Part shown: in pieces, positions 7,896 to 17,457 of the stretch | Layout: the number at the start of each line of letters is the position of its first letter | Numbering within the stretch: the first letter of the stretch is position 1 | Assembly: GCF_900098925.1 (NCBI RefSeq) | Contig: NZ_LT622359.1 | Location: 536,152-600,151 of the forward strand | Source of the DNA: Bacillus massiliglaciei | GTDB lineage: Bacteria > Bacillota > Bacilli > Bacillales > DSM-1321 | Direction of reading: 5' to 3' | Length of the DNA stretch: 64,000 nucleotides | The notes under the pieces: generated by a model | What the model saw: only the letters and a program-made list of their open reading frames with translations | What the model was told of the DNA's origin: nothing | The model's database searches: none | Program-made: the position numbers and the translations under genes

Positions 7896-7903
7896 TGTAG
7901 AAT
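7876..7903 (+). promoter_or_regulatory. candidate sigma-H promoter for hpf
   Basis: GGAGGGAAA at 7876-7884 and GTAGAAT at 7897-7903, separated by 12 bases, fit the sigma-H pattern RNAGGAWWW-N12-RNNGAAT with one mismatch. It overlaps the sigma-B site, echoing the dual sigma-B/sigma-H control known for yvyD. Confidence 0.45.
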
Positions 7904-7954
7904 CTACTAATTGTAAAGCATGTGTTAAGCAATTATTAAAGGAGGACTCACTTT

Positions 7955-8509
7955 ATGGATTACAACGTACGCGGTGAAAACATTGAGGTAACTCCAGCAA
8001 TTCGAGAATACGTAGAAAAGAAGATTGGAAAGCTAGAACGATATTTTGCTAACACACCGGATGCAACCGTCCAGGTGAACCTAAGGGTGGATAAGGAAGC
8101 AGCTAAGGTTGAAGTGACGATTCCTATGAAAAATCTTGTACTCCGCGCCGAAGAGGAACACCCTGATATGTATGCAGCCATTGATTTAATTAACGATAAA
8201 TTGGAACGGCAGATCCGTAAACATAAAACAAAGATTAACCGGAAGCTTAGAGGAAGCAATACACCGCCTGAACTCTTTGCAGCCGCTGCTGCCGAAACGG
8301 CTGAGCCGGAAATCGAGGAAGAAGAAAGCGACCTGGAAGTTGTCCGCAACAAGCGTTTCGATCTGAAGCCGATGGACAGTGAAGAAGCGATTCTGCAGAT
8401 GAACTTGCTGGGCCATAACTTCTTCGTTTATACCAATGCAGAAACGAATTCAACGAATGTCGTATACCGCCGCAAGGATGGCCGATACGGACTGATCGAA
8501 CCGAATTAA
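7955..8509 (+). CDS. hpf: long-form ribosome hibernation promoting factor
   Basis: A 184-residue long HPF. Residues 1-98 form the S30AE/RaiA domain (MDYNVRGENIEVTPAIREYVEKK, then an RKHKTKINRK basic patch), a linker follows, and residues about 125-184 (RNKRFDLKPMDSEEAILQMNLLGHNFFVY) form the dimerisation domain that joins two 70S ribosomes into a 100S particle. It acts in the cytoplasm in stationary phase and stress. The ATG has AAAGGAGG at the right distance. It is a single gene with its own promoter region and terminator, next to secA as in B. subtilis except for an insertion of ggt and the sin genes. Confidence 0.97.
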   Translation: MDYNVRGENIEVTPAIREYVEKKIGKLERYFANTPDATVQVNLRVDKEAAKVEVTIPMKNLVLRAEEEHPDMYAAIDLINDKLERQIRKHKTKINRKLRGSNTPPELFAAAAAETAEPEIEEEESDLEVVRNKRFDLKPMDSEEAILQMNLLGHNFFVYTNAETNSTNVVYRRKDGRYGLIEPN

Positions 8510-8516
8510 GAACCTT

Positions 8517-8552
8517 GCACAGCCTGATTAAAAACCGGGCTGTGTTTTTTCC
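8517..8552 (+). terminator. terminator after hpf
   Basis: CACAGCC and GGCTGTG form the stem around an A-rich loop, followed by TTTTTT. Confidence 0.9.
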
Positions 8553-8618
8553 TTTTTAGTGAAAAAAGTACAAATCTCGAGCAAGATGTAGTAAATTGTA
8601 TGAAAAGGAGGAATTTTC

Positions 8619-10229
8619 ATGCAATTTGATCATTTAATGCAGCCGTATGCCAGCAAGCGATCTGCGGTCATGGCGAAGAACGGGATGGTGGCTACCTCAC
8701 AGCCTCTTGCGGCGCAGGCTGGTTTGGATATGTTAAAAAAAGGCGGAAATGCTGTAGATGCAGCAATTGCCGCGGCGGCCGCTTTGACGGTAGTGGAACC
8801 TACTTCCAATGGAATTGGCGGGGATGCTTTCGCCCTTGTTTGGATGAAGGGGGAACTGTATGGACTGAATGCGAGCGGCCCTTCTCCCCGGTCTATCTCT
8901 ATTGAAGCTGTAAAGGAAAAAGGACATGAAAGCATGCCCGCACACGGTTGGATTCCGGTGACAGTCCCTGGAGCTCCGGCCGCATGGGCAGAACTTTCCC
9001 GTAAGTTCGGGAAGCTCCCTTTTCAAGAGGTATTGGAGCCGGCTATTCTATATGCAGAACAAGGCTATCCGCTGACGCCCATTCTCGGAAAAAACTGGGA
9101 GGCAGCCTATCAAAAATACAGCCAGCTGCTGACAGCTGATGAATTTCAGTCTTGGTTTGATACGTTTGCACCAAAAGGAAGAGCTCCGAAAGTCGGCGAA
9201 GTATGGAGTTCTCCGGGGCATGCATCCACCCTCCGCTCCATTGCGGAAACGAAAGGAGAAAGCTTTTACCGCGGAGATCTGGCTGATCAAATCGATGCAT
9301 TTTCGAAGCGGTATGGCGGCTTTCTATCGAAAGAAGACCTGGCGGCTTATAAGCCGGAATGGGTCAAGCCCATTTCAGTGAAGTACCGAGGTTATGATGT
9401 ATGGGAAATTCCGCCGAACGGCCAAGGTCTGGTTGCCCTGCTTGCTTTGAATATTGTGAAAGGCTATGAATTTGGCGAGAAGGATACAGTGGATACATAT
9501 CATAAACAAATGGAAGCGATGAAGCTTGCTTATACAGACGGCCAGGCCTATATCACAGAACCTTCGGATATGAAAATGACAGCAGATATGCTGCTTACGG
9601 AGGAGTACGGGGAGGCCAGAAGAAAGGAAATCGGAGATCGAGCCCTGAATCCGGCTCCTTATCAGCTGCCTCGCGGGGGAACCGTTTATTTGGCAGCAGC
9701 CGACAGCGAAGGGAATATGGTTTCCTTTATTCAAAGTAATTATATGGGATTCGGCTCAGGACTTGTCGTTCCGGGAACAGGTATCAGTCTTCAGAACAGA
9801 GGGCATGATTTTTCTTTGAATCCTGATCATCCGAATGCACTGAAGCCAGGGAAAAAGACATTCCATACCATCATCCCTGGTTTTCTGACAAAGGGGGGAC
9901 GGGCAGTTGGTCCGTTTGGAGTCATGGGCGGATACATGCAGCCCCAAGGTCATATGCAGGTGATTATGAATACGATCGATTTTCAGCTGGATCCGCAAGC
10001 AGCCTTGGATGCGCCCCGCTGGCAGTGGATCGAGGGGCGGAGGATTCAGGTGGAACCGGAATTTCCAAACCATCTGGCCCTGGCCTTAAGCCGAAAGGGA
10101 CACCGGATTGAAAGAGCGCTCGACACAGGCAGCTTCGGGCGCGGCCAAATCATTTGGCGGCATCCGGAAACAGGCGTCCTGATGGGCGGGACGGAATCAA
10201 GAACAGATGGCAGTATTGCAGCCTGGTAA
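8619..10229 (+). CDS. gamma-glutamyltransferase family protein (YwrD-like)
   Basis: A 536-residue member of the N-terminal-nucleophile gamma-glutamyltranspeptidase family. The large-subunit motif GGNAVDAAIAAAAALTVVEPTSNGIGG is at residues about 42-68. The autocleavage nucleophile is Thr355 in PRGGTVYL, followed by AAADSEGNMVSFIQSNYMGFGSG. There is no signal peptide, unlike secreted Ggt, so it resembles B. subtilis YwrD, an intracellular paralogue of uncertain substrate. The ATG follows AAAAGGAGG. It is a single-gene unit between two strong terminators and is not part of the B. subtilis hpf-secA order, so it was probably inserted or rearranged here. Confidence 0.9.
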   Translation: MQFDHLMQPYASKRSAVMAKNGMVATSQPLAAQAGLDMLKKGGNAVDAAIAAAAALTVVEPTSNGIGGDAFALVWMKGELYGLNASGPSPRSISIEAVKEKGHESMPAHGWIPVTVPGAPAAWAELSRKFGKLPFQEVLEPAILYAEQGYPLTPILGKNWEAAYQKYSQLLTADEFQSWFDTFAPKGRAPKVGEVWSSPGHASTLRSIAETKGESFYRGDLADQIDAFSKRYGGFLSKEDLAAYKPEWVKPISVKYRGYDVWEIPPNGQGLVALLALNIVKGYEFGEKDTVDTYHKQMEAMKLAYTDGQAYITEPSDMKMTADMLLTEEYGEARRKEIGDRALNPAPYQLPRGGTVYLAAADSEGNMVSFIQSNYMGFGSGLVVPGTGISLQNRGHDFSLNPDHPNALKPGKKTFHTIIPGFLTKGGRAVGPFGVMGGYMQPQGHMQVIMNTIDFQLDPQAALDAPRWQWIEGRRIQVEPEFPNHLALALSRKGHRIERALDTGSFGRGQIIWRHPETGVLMGGTESRTDGSIAAW

Positions 10230-10238
10230 GCTTATGTA

Positions 10239-10270
10239 AGGCACCGAGATCATTTCTCGGTGCCTTTTTT
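10239..10270 (+). terminator. terminator after the gamma-glutamyltransferase gene
   Basis: AGGCACCGAG and CTCGGTGCCT form a ten-pair stem, followed by TTTTT. Confidence 0.93.
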
Positions 10271-10474
10271 ACTGGAAAGGAACAAGATCGTTAAGTGGCT
10301 TCTTTTTTAAAAACTAAATTTTCTTAAAACTTATAAAAATGGAAGAATTTAAGTAAAAAAGCGAGAGAAATTACTTTTTACCTGGTAAAATTGGCTTATT
10401 TTATGTTTTGAATCTGCTGGAAATCTTTATATAATAAATTCACTATTAAGAACAAAACGATAAAGGAGATGCCT

Positions 10475-10654
10475 ATGTTTCAAAAAAATTGTTATACATG
10501 CAATCGTCCTTCTTTTAGCAGCGATGATCGGGGACAATGGGTTTGTCCATCCTGCGGAAAAGATTTAAGCAGCCAGCGTGCTTTTGAGTCTGGCGGTGTT
10601 CCTTCTTTTTTTTCTTCTCTGCTCCCCTATTTAAAATATAAAAATACAAAATAA
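10475..10654 (+). CDS. small zinc-ribbon-like protein
   Basis: A 59-residue protein with two CxxC pairs, CYTC near residues 6-9 and CPSC near residues 27-30, separated by about 18 residues. This is the spacing of a small zinc ribbon. The C-terminus is short, with hydrophobic and basic residues. ATG at 10475 is chosen over the in-frame ATG at 10469 because AAAGGAG ends directly at 10468, leaving no spacing for the first. I do not know a function. Small zinc-ribbon proteins of this kind are common and uncharacterised in Bacillaceae. Confidence 0.6.
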   Translation: MFQKNCYTCNRPSFSSDDRGQWVCPSCGKDLSSQRAFESGGVPSFFSSLLPYLKYKNTK

Positions 10655-10859
10655 CTGCAATAAAAGTCGAGAAAGGGTAAAATGGGTATTTGGAAATAGG
10701 ATTTTGGAAAAAAATCCATATATATATCTTATTGAAATCAGTGACAGATTCCAACAAAGCTAGACAAGAAGGATGGTTTATAATTCAAACAGAATATAAA
10801 TGTACATAACTTATAAAGAGATTCCTGTAAAAAGTCTATATAAAGTTGGAGGGAGAGCT

Positions 10860-10991
10860 ATGGAAGGGGAAACACTCGATTGTGAATGGGTAGAGTTAAT
10901 CTTGAGGGCGAAGAAAATCGGATTTACATTTGAAGAAATCAGGAAGTTTCTGCAGGGAGAATATGAAGATAACGGTACAAAGAACAGCTAG
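10860..10991 (+). CDS. sinI: SinI-like anti-repressor
   Basis: A 43-residue protein matching the SinI domain: LDCEWVELILRAKKIGFTFEEIRKFLQ corresponds to the two-helix SinR-binding unit of SinI (consensus LDxEWVxLIxEAKxxGlsxeEIRxFL). SinI binds SinR and releases repression of biofilm genes. ATG at 10860 has GGAGGGAG upstream; a longer frame starting at 10800 lacks a ribosome site. It is encoded convergently with sinR rather than upstream of it in an operon. Regulation by Spo0A is expected from B. subtilis, but I could not identify a clear 0A box. Confidence 0.85.
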   Translation: MEGETLDCEWVELILRAKKIGFTFEEIRKFLQGEYEDNGTKNS

Positions 10992-11005
10992 AATAATAGA
11001 GTAAA

Positions 11006-11045
11006 GCCCATCTTAACAGGGGTGTAAAGCCATAGTTTGATGGGC
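11006..11045. terminator. possible bidirectional hairpin between sinI and sinR
   Basis: GCCCATC at 11006-11012 and GATGGGC at 11039-11045 form a perfect seven-pair stem with a 26-base loop between the convergent genes. Flanking T runs are weak, so termination activity is uncertain. Confidence 0.4.
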
Positions 11046-11061
11046 GTATAATTGCGGTAAA

Positions 11062-11385
11062 TCACTGCTCATTTTGTTTCTTCCATTTATTAAATTCAAG
11101 GAACTCTCTAAATTGTTCTTTTGAAACACCGGAATTCATGGCTTCCTCCACAAGTTTCATCCACTCGGAATCCAAGAATTCTTTCTTTGGAGTGTCATAC
11201 AGCAGAGCATCAACAGGGACTCCCAGCACCGAAGATATCTTTTCGAGAAATTGAATAGAAGGATTTTGCTGAAGGTTGCGTTCCAGAGAACTTAAGTAGG
11301 ATTTAGCAACCCCCGCCCGGTCAGCCAACTCTGTCATGGACATTTTTCTTTCTTCTCTTAACTTTTTTACACGTTCGCCAATCAT
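11062..11385 (-). CDS. sinR: SinR-like transcriptional regulator
   Basis: A 107-residue protein. Residues about 1-66 form an XRE helix-turn-helix (IGERVKKLREERKMSMTELADRAGVAKSYLSSLERNLQQNPSIQFLEKISSVLGV), nearly identical in layout to SinR. Residues about 75-107 (DSEWMKLVEEAMNSGVSKEQFREFLEFNKWK) form the SinI-like tetramerisation domain. SinR represses matrix genes and is antagonised by SinI. The ATG at 11385 has GAGGTG upstream. SinR and the neighbouring SinI carry matching helix patterns, so they are a probable cognate pair despite convergent transcription. A SlrR-type paralogue cannot be excluded. Confidence 0.88.
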   Translation of the reverse strand: MIGERVKKLREERKMSMTELADRAGVAKSYLSSLERNLQQNPSIQFLEKISSVLGVPVDALLYDTPKKEFLDSEWMKLVEEAMNSGVSKEQFREFLEFNKWKKQNEQ

Positions 11386-11697
11386 TATGTACTACACCTC
11401 GAAATCTTCTATAATCTATCACTTTTATCGGATTAAATTTGTAAAATTGCAGGAACCCTGCTTTCTATTATCTATTTATCCATGATCCTCCCCTTATTTT
11501 ACAGTTTGCCTGTTTTTTTATCCATTCTTTTCTAGAAATTCCTCCCTTCCCTTTTTCCTGGAAAGTGACCGTAAGTTGTACGTGAAGCCTATCAGTGGTA
11601 ATATTAAGGATATTATTCTTTTGAGAATACCATTTTTGTCGGTTGAATAAATGTGTTTTCTAGCTTAGATAATTCTTAAATAGAGGAGCGTTATTAA

Positions 11698-14211
11698 ATG
11701 CTTAATATTTTAAATAAAGTGTTTGACCCGAATAAGCGGGAAATCAAGCGGCTGGAAAAAGTGGCCGATCAAGTAGAAGCATTGGCTGATCAGATTTCCG
11801 CTCTGTCGGATGATGAATTGCGCGGGAAAACGGAGGAGTTCAAAGTCCGCTATCAAAACGGCGAAACAGTGGATGACTTGCTTGTCGAAGCATTTGCGGT
11901 TGTCCGCGAAGGGGCTAAGCGGGCGCTTGGCATGTTCCCGTTCAGAGTCCAAATCATGGGCGGCGCTGCTCTTCATGACGGCAATATCGCTGAGATGAAG
12001 ACAGGGGAAGGTAAAACACTGACATCTACGCTTCCTGTCTATCTGAATGCTCTGACTGGAAAAGGGGTGCATGTTGTGACAGTCAATGAATACCTCGCTC
12101 ACCGGGATGCGACTGAGATGGGCCAGCTATTTGAATTTCTTGGATTGACGGTCGGCCTTAATTTAAACAGCCTGTCTAAAGAAGAAAAGCAGGCTGCCTA
12201 TAACGCTGATATCACATATAGCACGAATAATGAATTAGGATTCGATTACCTGAGAGATAACATGGTGCTTTACAAAGAACAGATGGTACAGCGTCCTTTG
12301 CATTTTGCGGTGATTGATGAAGTGGACTCCATCTTAATAGATGAAGCGAGGACACCGCTGATTATTTCCGGATCAGCTCAGAAGTCAACTCAGCTGTATA
12401 TTCAGGCGAATGCTTTTGTCAGAACTCTTCAGAAGGATACGCATTATACGCTCGATGAGAAAACGAAAAGCGTGCAGCTGACAGAAGAAGGAATTAACCG
12501 GGCAGAAAAGGCCTTCAATATAGATAACCTGTTTGAATTAAGCAATGTCTCCTTAAATCATCATATAAATCAGGCTCTAAAAGCCCATGTGACCATGCAT
12601 CTTGATGTGGATTATGTGATTCAGGACGGTGAGATTGTCATCGTCGATCAGTTCACAGGCCGGTTGATGAAGGGACGCCGGTACAGTGAAGGTCTTCACC
12701 AGGCGATTGAGGCGAAAGAAGGCCTGGAAATTCAGAATGAAAGCATGACGCTTGCGACCATCACGTTCCAAAACTATTTCCGGATGTACGAAAAGCTATC
12801 CGGTATGACAGGAACCGCGAAAACGGAAGAAGAGGAATTCAGAAACATCTATAATATGAATGTTATTGCCATTCCTACAAATAAGCCAATTGCCCGTGTT
12901 GACGAAGCGGATCTTATCTATGCGAGCATGGACGGAAAGTTCAGAGCCGTCGTAGAGGATATCGCAGAGCGTTATGAAAAGGGGCAGCCTGTTCTTGTCG
13001 GTACGGTTGCCATTGAAACATCGGAAATCATTTCCGAATATCTTCATAAAAAAGGAATTCCGCATAATGTCTTGAATGCGAAAAATCATGAGCGGGAAGC
13101 GGACATTATTGCAAACGCCGGCAACCAAAAAGCAGTGACCATTGCAACAAACATGGCCGGACGCGGAACGGACATCAAGCTTGGGGAAGGTGTCAAGGAA
13201 TTGGGCGGCCTGGCCGTAATCGGTACAGAACGTCATGAAAGCAGACGGATCGATAACCAGCTGCGCGGACGTTCCGGACGTCAGGGAGATCCGGGTATCA
13301 CTCAGTTCTACCTCTCCATGGAAGATGAATTGATGCGCCGATTTGGCTCCGATAATATGAAGAATATGATGGCCCGCCTCGGTATGGATGATACGCAGCC
13401 AATTCAGAGCCGGATGGTTACCAGAGCAGTGGAATCTGCACAGAAACGGGTAGAAGGTAATAACTTTGATGCCCGTAAGCAGCTTCTTCAATATGATGAT
13501 GTCCTTCGCCAGCAGCGCGAAGTGATTTATAAGCAGCGATTCGAAGTGATTGAAAATGAGAATCTCCGTGATGTCGTAGAAAGCATGCTGACTTCTTCTA
13601 TCCAGCGAAATATTGCCGTTTTTGCACCGATGGGCGACGAAGAGAACTGGAATCTCCAAGGGCTCATCGACTATGTACACGGCAACCTGTTAGATGAAGA
13701 GTCGATCAGCAAGGCTGATTTGGAAGGCAAAAATGAAGATGAAATGTTCGATATCATTTTTGACAAGGTCAAAGCGGTCTATGATGCAAGAGAAGTGGAA
13801 CTTTCCTCAGAGCAGATGCGTGAATTTGAAAAAGTCATTGTCCTGCGTGCGGTTGACAGCAAATGGATGGATCATATTGATGCAATGGATCAATTGCGCC
13901 AAGGAATCCATTTGCGTGCTTATGGACAGATCGATCCTCTTCGGGAATATCAGTCTGAAGGGTTCGCGATGTTTGAAGCGATGGTTGCTTCCATGGAGGA
14001 TGAAGTTGCAAAATATATTATGAAAGCAGAAATCCGCAACAACCTTGAGCGCCAAGAGGTAATCAAAGGACAAGCCGTTAATCCGAAAAGTGAGGAAGAC
14101 GGAAAGGTGAAGAAAAAGCCCGCACGTAAAAGAGATGATACGCGCAGGAATGCACCTTGCCCATGCGGAAGCGGAAAAAAGTATAAAAACTGCCACGGCA
14201 ATCTGGTATGA
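11698..14211 (+). CDS. secA: preprotein translocase ATPase SecA
   Basis: An 837-residue SecA, the motor that pushes unfolded preproteins through SecYEG. Walker A is MKTGEGKT (residues about 99-107) and the DEAD-type box is [14 protein letters not shown] (about 204-217). The NBD2 motif [16 protein letters not shown] and the arginine-finger region [12 protein letters not shown] are present. The C-terminus [19 protein letters not shown] is the zinc-binding SecB/lipid-interaction tail. The length is typical. ATG at 11698 follows AGAGGAG. It precedes prfB, as in B. subtilis. Confidence 0.98.
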   Translation: MLNILNKVFDPNKREIKRLEKVADQVEALADQISALSDDELRGKTEEFKVRYQNGETVDDLLVEAFAVVREGAKRALGMFPFRVQIMGGAALHDGNIAEMKTGEGKTLTSTLPVYLNALTGKGVHVVTVNEYLAHRDATEMGQLFEFLGLTVGLNLNSLSKEEKQAAYNADITYSTNNELGFDYLRDNMVLYKEQMVQRPLHFAVIDEVDSILIDEARTPLIISGSAQKSTQLYIQANAFVRTLQKDTHYTLDEKTKSVQLTEEGINRAEKAFNIDNLFELSNVSLNHHINQALKAHVTMHLDVDYVIQDGEIVIVDQFTGRLMKGRRYSEGLHQAIEAKEGLEIQNESMTLATITFQNYFRMYEKLSGMTGTAKTEEEEFRNIYNMNVIAIPTNKPIARVDEADLIYASMDGKFRAVVEDIAERYEKGQPVLVGTVAIETSEIISEYLHKKGIPHNVLNAKNHEREADIIANAGNQKAVTIATNMAGRGTDIKLGEGVKELGGLAVIGTERHESRRIDNQLRGRSGRQGDPGITQFYLSMEDELMRRFGSDNMKNMMARLGMDDTQPIQSRMVTRAVESAQKRVEGNNFDARKQLLQYDDVLRQQREVIYKQRFEVIENENLRDVVESMLTSSIQRNIAVFAPMGDEENWNLQGLIDYVHGNLLDEESISKADLEGKNEDEMFDIIFDKVKAVYDAREVELSSEQMREFEKVIVLRAVDSKWMDHIDAMDQLRQGIHLRAYGQIDPLREYQSEGFAMFEAMVASMEDEVAKYIMKAEIRNNLERQEVIKGQAVNPKSEEDGKVKKKPARKRDDTRRNAPCPCGSGKKYKNCHGNLV

Positions 14212-14216
14212 TCGGA

Positions 14217-14244
14217 TAAAAAGGCGGAGACTTTCCGCCTTTTT
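14217..14244 (+). terminator. terminator after secA
   Basis: AAAAAGGCGGA and TCCGCCTTTTT form a perfect stem around a four- to five-base loop and end in T. Confidence 0.93.
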
Positions 14245-14456
14245 CAAAGCTGTTTGAAGGGACAGGGCGTGAAGTATGCAGGCATCTGCAGAAATCAGCG
14301 CCCCGTTTTCACGTAATATAGCCTTTAAATGAGATTTGCACCGGGCTCTTTTTTTGCATATAGTTAAGGGAATGAAGAAGAGTCAAACAGATTTAAGTAA
14401 AGAACATACCCATCCGTTATCAGGGTGGCTTTCTAATAATTTACGAGGTGAATGAT

Positions 14457-15555
14457 ATGGAATTAGCAGAAATTAGAAATGAGCTCGAAAAAACAGCTAA
14501 GCGATTAGCGGACTTTAGGGGGTCTCTTTGACTTAGATGAAAAAGAGGCTCGCATTGCAGAACTGGAAAATGAAATGACCGATCCGGATTTCTGGAATGA
14601 TCAGCAAAAGGCACAAACGGTTATTAATGAGGCGAATGCGCTGAAGGATGCCGTGAATCAGTTGGCAGAAATGACAGAAACGTATGAGAATCTGGATTTG
14701 ACTTACGAGTTGGTGAAAGAAGAGGACGACGCGGATCTTCGCAGCGAACTGGAAGAAGAAATCCTTGCTTTAGGCGAAAAGATGAATGATTTTGAACTTC
14801 AGCTTTTATTAAGTGAAGAATATGATAAGAATAATGCCATTCTTGAGCTTCATCCGGGTGCAGGCGGAACGGAGTCACAGGATTGGGGCTCTATGCTTCT
14901 TCGTATGTATACACGCTGGGCAGAAAAGAAAGGCTTTAAAGTGGAGACACTCGATTACCTTCCTGGAGATGAAGCGGGTATTAAAAGCGTTACCCTGCTG
15001 ATTAAAGGACACAATGCGTATGGGTATCTGAAAGCGGAAAAGGGCGTTCACCGTCTTGTCCGCATTTCTCCGTTTGATTCATCAGGCCGCCGTCACACTT
15101 CTTTTGTTTCATGTGATGTTATGCCTGAATTCGATGATAATATTGAAGTGGATATCCGGACAGAGGATTTAAAAATTGATACGTATCGGGCAAGCGGCGC
15201 GGGCGGACAGCATATTAACACCACTGACTCTGCTGTACGGATTACCCATATCCCAACCGGCGTAGTCGTGACATGCCAATCAGAGCGGTCACAGATTAAA
15301 AACAGAGCACAGGCTATGAACATGCTGAAGTCAAAGCTGTATCAGCGTGAAATTGAACTGCAGCAGGCGCAGCTGGATGAAATCCGCGGCGAACAGAAAG
15401 AAATTGGCTGGGGCAGTCAAATCCGTTCTTACGTGTTCCATCCTTATTCCATGGTCAAAGATCATCGAACAAGTACGGAAACAGGTAACGTGCAGGCTGT
15501 TATGGATGGAGACATTGATCCATTTATTGATGCTTATTTACGGACTAAAATTTAA
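14457..15555 (+). CDS. prfB: peptide chain release factor 2, programmed +1 frameshift
   Basis: RF2 recognises UGA/UAA stops. The first 24 codons ([20 protein letters not shown] then RGSL) run from ATG 14457 to an in-frame TGA at 14529-14531. The internal Shine-Dalgarno-like AGGGGG precedes CTT TGA C, so ribosomes shift +1 and resume at GAC 14530 to give 365 residues. GGQ is at residues 249-251 (GAGGQHIN) and the stop-codon-reading SPF is in [11 protein letters not shown]. The shift is autoregulatory: scarce RF2 favours frameshifting. It follows secA, separated by a terminator. Confidence 0.97.
14515..14532 (+). promoter_or_regulatory. prfB programmed frameshift signal
   Basis: TTTAGGGGGTCTCTTTGAC contains the internal ribosome-binding AGGGGG, the slippery CTT and the in-frame TGA followed by C, a poor termination context. 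This is the canonical RF2 recoding site. Confidence 0.97.
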
Positions 15556-15589
15556 TCTTCTTCATCTTCTTCTGAGAGGGGAAGATTCA

Positions 15590-15634
15590 GGCGGCAAACC
15601 AACTCCTGCAGAGGGGTGTGTTTGCCGCCTTTTT
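15590..15634 (+). terminator. terminator after prfB
   Basis: GGCGGCAAAC and GTTTGCCGCC pair perfectly across a 20-base loop, followed by TTTTTATTTT. Confidence 0.88.
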
Positions 15635-15910
15635 ATTTTGGAACGGCAAACAAATAAAGCGGGTAGGGCATTATTCATGGTATGCGGGCCTTCATCCTAT
15701 TAGTCCTTTATTGCTTTATCTGAGTATCGTTTACGTAAATAGGACGGGATGCTATACTACCTTCGGTTGAATAATAAGAAAAATGACATTTAATGAGAGC
15801 CCTCACTGAAGGGTGCTTAGCAATCTCCAAAAGGATTCATTTTTTATGCTGTAAATGAATTGCAGCCGGAAACGTCTAAAGGAATTTTTGCCTGTGAGCT
15901 GGGAGGAAGA

Positions 15911-16777
15911 ATGATGAGAAAAAGGTACAAAGAACCGAAACATCCCATTATTGAGAAACTGACAGAATATGGCTGGGTATTAGCCGGCTCTGCCATTATT
16001 GCGGTTGCTTTTAATGTATTCCTGCTGCCTAATCAAATTGCATCAGGCGGAGTAAGCGGGATCAGTACGATTTTAGTTTCAGTTTTTGGCTGGGAGCCGG
16101 CTTACATACAATGGGCATTTAATATTCCACTCTTTATTTTGGGCTTGCTCCTGCTGGGCATGCAGTTTGGGGCCAAGTCTCTTGTAGGCACCCTGTTTTT
16201 GCCTTTTGTCGTGTATTTGACAAGAAGCTGGGAAGCGTGGACCACGGATGCTCTTCTGGGAGCCATTTGCGGCGGAATTGGTGTGGGCCTTGGTCTTGGA
16301 ATTGTTTTTCGGGGCAAAGGATCGACGGGCGGAACAGACCTTGCTGCCCAAATCATTCATAAATATACCCATTTATCTTTGGGGACCTGTGTCGCGATGA
16401 TTGATGGCTTGATCGTTCTGAGTGCAGCCGCTGTTTTCGACATTGAAAAAGGGCTGTATGCGCTGATTGGCCTGTACGTAACAAGTAAAACGATTGATCT
16501 TGTTCAAATTGGCTGGAAGCGGTCGAAGATGGCGCTTATTATCACCAATAACGAATTAGAAGTGAAGGATGCAATTATCTATGAGCTGGACAGAGGGGTA
16601 ACCAGGCTGTCCGGACAAGGCGGTTTTACGGATGATGCCCGGCCGATTCTTATGTGCGTCATTGATCAGTCAGAATTCACTAAATTGAAACAATTAGTGA
16701 AATCAGTTGACCCAAAAGCATTTGTCGTCGTTATGGATGCCTCGGAAGTACTTGGAGAAGGGTTCAAACACACTTGA
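15911..16777 (+). CDS. yvjA: YitT family membrane protein (YvjA)
   Basis: A 288-residue protein with five to six membrane segments (DUF161; GWVLAGSAIIAVAFNVFLLP, IASGGVSGISTILV, GFVxRGKGSTGGTDLAAQI-like block) and a C-terminal cytoplasmic DUF2179 domain (ALIITNNELEVKDAIIYELDRGVTRLSGQGGFT). The transported substrate of YitT proteins is unknown to me. ATG at 15911 is chosen because GGGAGGA precedes it; a longer frame from TTG 15860 has no ribosome site. It lies between prfB and cccB, exactly where B. subtilis has yvjA. Confidence 0.9.
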   Translation: MMRKRYKEPKHPIIEKLTEYGWVLAGSAIIAVAFNVFLLPNQIASGGVSGISTILVSVFGWEPAYIQWAFNIPLFILGLLLLGMQFGAKSLVGTLFLPFVVYLTRSWEAWTTDALLGAICGGIGVGLGLGIVFRGKGSTGGTDLAAQIIHKYTHLSLGTCVAMIDGLIVLSAAAVFDIEKGLYALIGLYVTSKTIDLVQIGWKRSKMALIITNNELEVKDAIIYELDRGVTRLSGQGGFTDDARPILMCVIDQSEFTKLKQLVKSVDPKAFVVVMDASEVLGEGFKHT

Positions 16778-16836
16778 TTGCTAAAAATGTTGGTATACTG
16801 TGAATATTGTGAGCAAAGACAGAAAGGAGCAGATCA

Positions 16837-17181
16837 ATGAAAAAGAAACTAATCACGTTACTTCTTGGAACGTCCCTTGCTTTGGCTGCCTGCGGAGGCG
16901 GGGAAGATTCCGCGAAAAATGAAGAATCATCAGGAACCTCCAATAATTCCGCTGTTTCTGATGGAAGTGCCGGGGCAAAAATCTATGAAAATAAATGCAT
17001 GTCCTGCCACGGAGGAAATCTGGAAGGCGGGGTTGGTCCTGATTTAACGGATGTCGGGTCAAGAATGTCGAAAGAAGAAATTGAAAAAATTATCGAAGAA
17101 GGGGAAGGAGCCATGCCTGGAGGCCTGCTGGAAGGCGAAGCGCTGGAACAGACAGCAAAGTGGCTTTCTGAAAAGAAGTAA
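16837..17181 (+). CDS. cccB: cytochrome c-551, membrane-anchored lipoprotein
   Basis: A 114-residue small c-type cytochrome. The lipoprotein signal ends LALAAC with Cys19 as the lipidated residue, followed by a flexible Ser/Asn/Glu-rich linker. The haem site is C54-M-S-C57-H58, and Met93 in GAMPGG is the probable axial ligand. It carries electrons on the outer face of the membrane, probably to cytochrome oxidase. AGAAAGGAG precedes the ATG. It lies between yvjA and ftsE, as in B. subtilis. Confidence 0.96.
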   Translation: MKKKLITLLLGTSLALAACGGGEDSAKNEESSGTSNNSAVSDGSAGAKIYENKCMSCHGGNLEGGVGPDLTDVGSRMSKEEIEKIIEEGEGAMPGGLLEGEALEQTAKWLSEKK

Positions 17182-17206
17182 AATCCCTCTTGATAAGGTG
17201 TTCTGC

Positions 17207-17240
17207 AGCGTCCCTGTGATAGGGGCGCTTCTCCTCTATT
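17207..17240 (+). terminator. terminator after cccB
   Basis: AGCGTCCC and GGGGCGCT form an eight-pair stem with one wobble and a seven-base loop, followed by a moderately T-rich tail. Confidence 0.7.
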
Positions 17241-17457
17241 TATGTTCTTTATAAAGAAGAAATCCCTCTCTTACATTTACGCGATTCCTTTGAAATGAAA
17301 CTGTAATATTAATATGCTTTTTTTGTCAAAAAATGATGTTATAATGTTTGTTGGTTACTTAAGAAGGGTAGATTATATAATTTTTTGTCGAATTAGTAGT
17401 AGTTAGCCAGAACAAGATTGATAGATTTTTTTCTATAAATGGTTGGGTGGTTTTTAA

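Noticed and set aside
7657-7977. Open frame of 106 codons across the GC-rich element
   Set aside because: It is created by the repeat composition and overlaps the hpf start; no ribosome site.
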